Source of the DNA: Azorinus chamasolen
Taxonomy: Eukaryota > Mollusca > Bivalvia > Cardiida > Solecurtidae
Direction: 5' to 3'
Assembly (NCBI GenBank): GCA_963576725.1
Contig: OY755251.1
Span: forward strand, 34,663,619 to 34,727,618
DNA: 64,000 nucleotides
Part shown: one piece after another, positions 26,301 to 35,700 of the stretch
Layout: each line of letters begins with the position of its first letter
Numbering within the stretch: the stretch's first letter is position 1
Notes under the pieces: generated by a model
What the model was told of the DNA's origin: nothing
What the model saw: the letters and a program-made list of their open reading frames with translations, nothing else
Databases searched by the model: none
Program-made: the position numbers and the translations under genes

Positions 26301-29300
26301 CATGCTATAAGCGGCCAAATTGGCCTCTTCCCTAGACTGGCTGCTTACAGCAGGTTTCGCTGCAGAGCTGAAGGAATGTATTTGTTGTTTCTCAACCAAA
26401 ATCTATGTTGTGACTACTCTATAGAATTGTCTTGAGATGATTGTAAATGTTTTTTAAGTAATTTTAGAGTTCTTAACCCATTCCCTCATAGGCTATTTTT
26501 AGATCCAACCTCTTTGAACGAATCTACCGAAAAGGAGCATTTACTAAAGAAAAGTAAAATGTTAGAATTGTGAAGTATTGAAACCATTGTGATAAATAGA
26601 ATATTTATGTGGCAAATGCTCTATTTATCACAATGGTTTCAAGAAGTGACTGTTACAGAGGCGTAGAAAGGGGTATTTATGGAGGAAAGGGTTAACCCTT
26701 TCCTTAATATAAACACCTTTTCACACATTTGCAAGTGGAGTAGACCCACATGAGACTGCTCTTATAGTCAGCAATAGTCTTATTGGCCAGCAGCTTATAA
26801 AATTTTAATAGATTTGTCTCTACAGTGTCTACCAATACCAAAACTTCATCTAGTCTGTTTGCAAAGATGTTAACCTTTAGCCTGCTATAGGCGGATGATT
26901 GAATACCTATGCTAGTAGGGCTAGAGTCACCAAACTTCACAGGATTGTTCACTAGCATGAGTTGTTTTGCTCTTGGGTTTTTTGAATTGTCTCCCCCTGT
27001 TAACTTTGGAGTTACTGCCCCTGATGACTTAAAATTAGACAAACTTTACTTAGTGTCGTGCATATCTCTGAAACCACTGGGGCTAGAGTCACCAAACTTC
27101 ACAGGAATGTTCACCAGCATGAGTTGTTGTGCACCTGGGATTTTTGAATTGTCTCCCCTTGATAACTTTGGAGTTATTGCCCCTGATATGATTACTTAAA
27201 ATTAGAGAAACTTTGTGTCATGCATATCTTTAAAACCACTAGGGCTAGAGTCACCAAACTTCACAGGAATCTTGACCAGCATGAGTTGTTGTGCACCTGC
27301 TTTATTTTAATTGTCTCCCCCTGATAATTCTTGAGTTACTGCCCCTGATATGATAACTTAAAATTAGAGAAACTTTGTGCTGCATGTATCTCTTAAACCA
27401 GTAGGGCTAGAGTCACCAAACTTCACAGGAATGTGTACCAGCATGAGTTTTTGTGCATCTGGTATTTTTAATTGTCTCCCCCTGATAACTTTGGAGTTAC
27501 TGCCCCTTATGACTTAAAATAAGAGAAACTTTACTTTGTGTCACATGTATCTCTGAAACCACTAGTACTAGAGTCACCAAACTTCACAAGAATGTTGACT
27601 AGCATGTGCTTTTGTGTACCTGGGGCTTTTGAATTGTCTCCCCCTGACAATGTTGGAGTTATTGCCCCTGATGACTTAAAAATTAGACCCTGATAAGTTT
27701 GGAGTTACAGACATTACACTTGTGAATTGGAAAGAGGTTGGGAGGTGGAGACATCTGTTTTTGTGACAAAAACAAACCTCTAGTTGCATTTTGGTAGACA
27801 AATTTATTATATCTTGAATTTTGAAAACGAAGTACAATGTAGGTGAAATATTCTGTAAAACTAATTTGCTCAGCAGGCTAAAGGTTAAAAAGGAATCTCA
27901 ATCAGTTAAAGAGTTAATAAAGTACCTAGTTATAGTCTACTTTCAGTCCGAATGACCGCTCAGCCGACTGTACATTTACTCCCCTGGTCATTGAGTCATT
28001 GGCCTACAATATTGAGCACTGCTAACATATGGCGCAATCATGCAGCCGCAGTACCAGCGAGTGACCCTCACAGGTACCCATTTTAACCCCTGGGTGGAGA
28101 GGCTGTGTGGCTGGGAGACACGGAAAAGCGTCTCTGAAATTTCCGGGAGGGCCCGGGATTTGAACCCCGGACTTCCGGACTGATAGTCAAGCGCGTTACC
28201 ACTAGACCACCGCCACCTACTCTGAAGAAAGAGTTAATAGAAATTTGAAGAAATGCCAAATTTATTTAAAACTGAAGTAGAATACTATTTTGCAGTCAAA
28301 ATATTACTTAGATTGCTGAAGGTTAAATCTGTATTGTAGTCTTGAGGATGAGGCAAGTTGGGAAGAAGCTGAGGAATGTTACCAGAAGGCTCTCAAGGTC
28401 GTGCCTGATTCACAGGAAGCCAAGGAGTCCATCCGCTATGTGCAGTATAAAATGGTAACTATGTGTATAAAACTGTGACTATGTGCAGTTTAAAATGGTA
28501 ATTATGTGTATAGAATGGTAACTATGTGCAGTATAAAATGGTAATTATGTGTATAAAACGGTAACTATATGCAGTATAAAATGGTAACAAAATGGCAAAC
28601 AAATGTAGTACAAATGGTAACAAAATGGGGAATTTATGCAGTACAAAATAGTAGAAAAAACTGTAAATATAGGCAGTACAAATGGTGAATATATGCATAC
28701 TTATAAAATGTGTTGCCATCCCAACATATATTATTGCCGTACAGCCATGATATTCAAAAAGCGATCTTCTGTATTCTAATCCGCCTTTAACTGCCTTTAT
28801 ATCATGAATATTTGTGTGAGAAATAATGACATCATTTATTAGCTGATTTTTTTAATGGCATATGAACATATGGCTCTGTGTAATTCCTTAATTAACCCTT
28901 TCCTCCATAAATACGCCTTCTATGCCTCTGTAAAAGTCACCTCTCGAAAACATTGTGATAAATAGAGCATTTGCTCCATAGGAGCAAATGCTCTATTTAT
29001 CACAATGGTTTCAAAACTACACAATTCTAACATATTCCTTTTCTCTAGTAAATGCTCCTTTTCGGTAGATTTATTCAAAGAGGTTGGTTCTAAAAATAGC
29101 CTATGAGGGAATGGGTTAAGCAACAGAGCAGGCCTTGATCAAACAGCTCCTGATCTGAGTCTACTCTATTTGCAAAGGCGTCAAAAGGCATATCTATCGA
29201 GTAAAGGGTTAAATGATTTAGCACAAGTACATACTATAGGAAGATGTCACTTTCTCCAAGCTATCTTGATTTACAAACTCGAGTTCTATCTTGTGAAATA

Positions 29301-32300
29301 TTGTATATAAGGTGTTGTACATTTTATTTACTTACGCAAACAGTATCTGCAAACAAGATACTCTTCTTTCTCAGGATGCCCGAGGAGCCCGCAGCAATGC
29401 AGGGAAGGAGAAGAGAACCAAATCGCCTTCAAGATCACTATCACCAGTGCCATACGAAAAGACAGCAGAAACTCTGAAGAAACTGATAAATGAAGAGAAA
29501 AAAGAATTCAAGTGAGTACTGCTGCTTTATGAGTACTGATGCAAAACTTTGGGCATTTTGAATTCAAGTATTAAAAATATAAAACTGAGGAAAAACAGCA
29601 GAGAATCAGATTTGTAACACATAAGTAAACAGTAGACTATGATTGGACCAAACAGCTCCTATGTTGTGTAAAACATTTTATTAGTTTCAACATCAGTACA
29701 GCTATCCTTTTCATACTTTACACAGTTGATACCCATGACAAGGGCTACTATATGGCAAGGCTAGAATTCTTATCTTAAATAAAGAGATATGACCATTTAA
29801 CCCTCTCCCTCATATAAACGCCTTTTCACACATTTGCAAACAGAATAGACCCAGATCAGACGGCTCCTATAGGAGCCCTCTGATTAGGGTCTGCTCTGTT
29901 TACTTGTGACATGATATAGATATGATTCTACAGCTTTTGTCAAAGCAAAAAAATACCTTGAAAGTTTACATTACAAAAAATTAAGCTAATAAATATTCAT
30001 GATGTCATTATTTCTTACATGAACATTAAACAGAGAAAGGGTTAAAATATCTGATTATCATAGTAACATACTAGTGTTGGCATTGACTTGCACTTCTCGT
30101 TTGTTTATATTGCCCCTACATTGTATGTGAGGAACATATAGTATTCACTTGTCCATGGTCCATCAACATGTATGTTCTCCATTACTTTTCTTTAACCTGA
30201 TAAACATGCATGTAAGAAAAAATAACATCTTTAAATTTAATTAAATGGGTTTTTTTATAATTGCATATTATGAGCTCAGAAATGTTTGGCCATGACAGAA
30301 ATTTTAGAATCAGGGTCCATGCTTATAAAGCTTTTTAGTTGAGTCTGAGTTTGTTCTGAAGCAATGATTGGTCAGATTTGAGCCAAAGGCTCAAATCTGA
30401 CCAATCGAAAACTTGAGAACGAACTCAGACTCAACTTAAAAGTTTTATAAGCATGGAACTTGATTAAAAAATTTATAAGCATGGAACTTAGTTCATAATC
30501 AAACAAAGCATACGCTGATTGGATGGCTCCTACAGGAGTCATCTGATATTGGTCTACGTTGTTTGCAAAGACATGGACAGATGTCTCTGTTAGGTGAAGA
30601 GTTAATCAGATAAATTTCCGCACTTTTTATACGCCCACCTAATAAAGGTGGTCGTATATTGTCGTGGCCCTGTCCGTCCGTTCGTTCGTTCGTTCGTTCG
30701 TTCGTTCGTTCGTTCGTTGGGAAAACTGTTTGACAGATATTAATGAAACTTCACACAAATGTTTAATGCATCAAGATCTGAAGCTGAGTTGATTCTGAGG
30801 TTCATTTGATTTTTCATTTCAGAGTTATGGCCCTTGTCCTTAAAAAATATGCAAATAGTTTGTCCGCTGTTTTCTGGGAAAACTATTTGAGAGATATTAA
30901 TGAAACTTAACACAAATGTTTAATGCATCAAGATCTGAAGCTGAGTCGATTCTGAGGTTCATTTGATTTGTCGTTTCGGAGTTATGGCCCTTTTACTTAA
31001 AAAATAATGCAAATAGTTTGTCCGCTGTTTTCTGGGAAAACTATTTGACAGATATTAATGAAACTTCACACAAATGTTTAATGCATCAAGATCTGAAGCT
31101 GAGTCGATTCAGAGGTTCATTTGATTTTTCATTTCAGAGTTATGGCCCTTGTCCTTAAAAAATTTGCAAATAGTTTGTCTGCTGTTTTCTGGGAAAACTA
31201 TTTGAGAGATATTAATGAAACTTCACACAAATGTTTAATGCATCAAGATCTGAAGCTGAGTTGATTCTGAGGTTCATTTGATTTGTCGTTTCGGAGTTAT
31301 GGCCCTTTTACTTAAAAAATAATGCAAATACATGCAAATAGTTTGTCCGCTGTTTTCTGGGAAAACTATTTGACAGATATTAATGAAACATCACACAAAT
31401 ATTTAATGCATCAAGATCTGAAGCTGAGTCGATTCGGAGGTTCATTTGATTTTTCATTTCAGAGTTATGGCCCTTGTCCTTAAAAAATTTGCAAATAGTT
31501 TGTATGCTGTTTTCTGGGAAAACTATTTGAGAGATATTAATGAAACTTCACACAAATGTTTAATGCATCAAGATCTGAAGCTGAGTTGATTCTGAGGTTC
31601 ATTTGATTTGTCGTTTCAGAGTTATGGCCCTTTTACTTAGAAAATAATGCAAATACATGTACATGCAAATAGTTTGTCCGCTGTTTTCTGGGTAAACTAT
31701 TTGACAGATATTAATGAAACTTCAAATAATTGTTTAATGCATCAAGATCTGAAGCTGAGTTGATTCTGAGGTTCATTTGATTTTTCATTTCAGAGTTATG
31801 GCCCTTGTCCTTAAAAAATATGCAAATAGTTTGTCCGCTGTTTTCTGGGAAAACTATTTGAGAGATATTAATTAAACTTCACACAAATGTTTAATGAATC
31901 AAGATCTGAAGCTGAGTCAATTCTAAGGTTCATTTGATTTGTCGTTTCGGAGTTATGGCCCTTGTATTTAAAAAATAATGCAAATAGTTTGTCCGCTGTT
32001 TTCTGGGAATACTATTTGAGAGATATTAATGAAACTTCACACAAATGTTTAATGCATCAAGATCTGAAACTGAATTGATTCTGAGGATCATTTGATTTTT
32101 CGTTTCAGAGTTATGGCCCTTTTACTTAAAAAATAATGCAAATATCTGCATATAGTTTGTCCGCTGTTTTCTGGCAAAACTGTTTGACAGATATTAATGA
32201 AACTTCATATTATACATATTTAATGCATCAAGACCTGAAGCTAAGTCGATTCTGAGGATCATTTGATTTGTTGTTTCAGAGTTATGGCCCTTGCACTTAA

Positions 32301-32753
32301 AAAATAATGCAAATCTATGCAAATATGAGAATGGCCATAACTTTTTCATTTGAAATGATATTTACTTCAATTTTTTTTATATGGTTAAACCTTAATGTGA
32401 ATTTTCACATATATTGCGGGGTTTTGATATGTCATTTTATTCTAAAGTTATGGTCCATGAACTTTGTGTGTTCGTTGCTTTGTTTGTTGGTCAACTTTTA
32501 GTTTGTCTGTTGTTTGCTGGGAAAACTATTAAAATGATATAAATGAAACTTAACACAAATGTTTTAAGCAACAAAATTTGAAGCTGAGTATATTTTGAGG
32601 TTCATTCAGTTTGTCTTTACAGAGTTATGGCCGTTGCACTTTACAAAAATCTGCAACATTGAGGATTAGCTGTAACCTTTTTATTTAATAAGATATTCAC
32701 TTCATTTTTTAGCTCCACTTTTTCAAAAAGTGGAGGTATTGTCATGACCCTCT

Positions 32754-32798
<45 letters not shown>

Positions 32799-35700
32799 TG
32801 GTTAACCTTTTTGTTAAGGTCCTTTTCTCAGAAACCATCAAAGATATTTGGTTCATATCTGGTATGTATGTTTACTATCACAAGGGGAACCCATTTCACA
32901 AGGGTAGGTAACTCTAAAATTAATTTTGTCATAGTTATGCCCCTTTTTCGACTTAGAATTTTCATTGTTGGTTAAGTTTTATGTTCAGGTCCATGTCTCA
33001 GAAACTGTCAAAGATATTTGGTTCATCTTTGGTATACATATTAACCATCACAAGGGGAACCCATTTCACAAGGGTAGGTAACCCTAAAATTAATTTTACC
33101 ATAGTTATGCCCCTTTTTCGACTTACACTTTTCATTGTTGGTTAAGTTTTATGTTCAGGTCCATGTCTCAGAAACTGTCCAAGATATTTGGTTCATCTTT
33201 AGTATACATATTAACTATTACAAGGGGGACCCATTTCACAAGGGTAGGTAGCCCTAAAATTAATTTTGCTGTTGTTATGTCCCCCTTTCTGACTTAGACT
33301 TCCACTACACTATCCAGCACTAAAGAAAGTGGAGCGCGCTGTCTGCGGACAGCTCTTGTTTAAAAAATAGTATCACCTTAATTTGGAAATCAAGATCTGA
33401 AGCACAGATTAGAAAATGTCAACACTTATAAGGCATGTTGAATCGGAGAAAGTTTGCAAGTGGGCGTATTATGTACCGTATGCGGTACTCTTGTTGCATA
33501 TGGTTATCCCTGAAGTTCAGATATGATTTTCTTAACTCTTTCCTTCCTATAAACGCATTTTCATGCATTTGAAAACAGAGTAGACCCAGATCAGACGGCT
33601 CTGATCAGGGTCTGCTCTGTTTGCTTATGGAATTTGAAAGACGTTTCTTTACTTTCTAAAATGGCTACAATGTTCCACCTTCCATGTTTGATTATGACTA
33701 CTACTTTGTTTATGAATATTCAGTAGGTATTAAAATTTGAAATAAACACAAAACAGGGAAAGGGTTAAGGAATAAATTTACAGCTTCTATCATTTCTGAC
33801 ACCTTGTTGGGTTTTTTCTGTGTAAGCTGTTTAAAATGCCATTTTGCTTCCTTCACTCTTCCTCCATGAATATTCATGTAAAAAATAATGACATCATGAC
33901 TATTAATTACATCTATTGTTAAAATAGCACATGGACACAGAAAGTTTTAGAATCATATCTATATTGTATCATAAGCAAACAGAGTAGACCCAGATCAGAC
34001 GGCTCCTATAGGAGCCGTCTGATCTGGGTCTACTCTGTTTGCAAAGGCGTATTTATGGGGTAAAGGGTTAATACGTCAACATTGAGGCATCCTTGTCTTA
34101 GGGCTGTTCCATTTAGATGTATATGGGGGTGCAGGAAGGCACTTTCAAATTCGGCCACCCACCCATAGAAGTTTTTTACAAATGCACAAACCAATTAGAA
34201 CCATTTTTGCAGCAAAAAGCCATCCATGCATAGCTGTTTTTAAAGTGCCTTCCTGCCCCCCAATACACATTTAAATGGAACAGCCCTTATGGAAATTTAT
34301 CCTGATATTTTGTATACTGGATTGTTTTCTCTTCTACTCTTACCCATGTATTTTAGAAAGACTTGGAGAAAATAATTTTTCAAAATCTTTGGTTTGATCT
34401 AAAGACTCGTCCAATCTATTATTAGTATCTAAACAGATGTTAGTCGATTTGTGTAGTATAGCTTGACATAACATATTAATTTGAACAAGCCAAACAATTT
34501 ATTATATTTTGTTTCAGAGCGAAAAAGAAGCGCTCCTCACTTGAAGCAGAAGAAGCTGATAGGAAGAAATCAAAGGAGAGCAGGAGGCGAAAATACTCCA
34601 GCTCCTCTAGCAGTTCTTCCTCCTCAAGTAGCTCAAGTTCACGAGACAGACGCTCCAAAAGGTCAAGGTCAAGGGAGATGTTAAAGGATCAGAAGACAAG
34701 ATCACCAGACAGATCACAGGAACATCTCAGAAACAAGTCACGGTCAAGGTCACCCACTAAAGCTGAGTATTGGAAGCCTGAGCAGAGACTTGACCAGAGT
34801 TCCTACAATTTCTTCAGTTCTCAAAGGGCTTCTGAGAAAATTCCTTTCCTCTCTGACAGTCCTCCAAATGAGTCTGAAGAGACAAATATATTGAAGGGAA
34901 AACCTTCGGTGTATGAAGAGACAGATGAATATAAACAGTTGTATGGAAGTCATTCAGACGTTCATCATGATAATAACAGGGAAACATTTGGAAGAGACGA
35001 TCAGAAAATAAACAAGCCAAAAATTGTGGAAGGAAGAAAATCGAGGTCACCAAGACGTGACAAATCACCAATGCATGTGAGGTCATTGTCATCAAGGTAC
35101 GAAAAATCGGGGTCACCAAAACATCATAGATCAAGGTCAAGGTCTCCAAGATATGAGAGATCAAGGTCACCTGCACGTCATAGGTCAAAGTCAATGGACA
35201 GGCTTCCCATACCAAGTGCAGGTGACAGAGAAGAAAGTATCACTCCAACAAGAGATGAGGTAAACGACAGACTCGGACTGGAGGATATTTCTCCAGAAAA
35301 CAATGAGCTTGGACTTGAAGACTTAAGGTTGCGTCATATTCCTCGAAGAGCGGAACTAGACAGGAAGGGTCAGTTGGATTATGATAGGGGATGGTCACCT
35401 AATGAAAAGAGGAGTTTGGAGTCTCGAGATAGGATGAGCAAATCCTGGCAGTCTTTTGAAGGCAGGGAGAGCAGAGATAGGGACAGAGGTGACGAGGTCA
35501 GAACAGTGTCTGTAGGGAACCTTGGTAAATATGAGCCGTTGGACAGAGGGTACTATCAGAGTTCAAGAGAGTCCAGAGAGAAAAGGTCATCTGAGAGGGA
35601 CAGTGAGAGGCATAAGCGTTCTTCAGATATCTACTACCAGCCTGAACAGCCAGAAAGAAGAAGTATAACCATCTCAAAGATGGCAAAACCAAGGAAAGAG

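Noticed and set aside
26909..27199. 96-codon frame with repeated [13 protein letters not shown] residues
   Set aside because: Translation of the 165-bp tandem units inside the 1-kb TTAA element.
28143..28215. Possible functional tRNA gene on the minus strand
   Set aside because: The tRNA-like head is continuous with a SINE body and enclosed by 12-bp target duplications.
32641..32856. Frame encoding an Ala-Asp repeat
   Set aside because: A translation of the (GTCGGC)n microsatellite inside a non-coding repeat.
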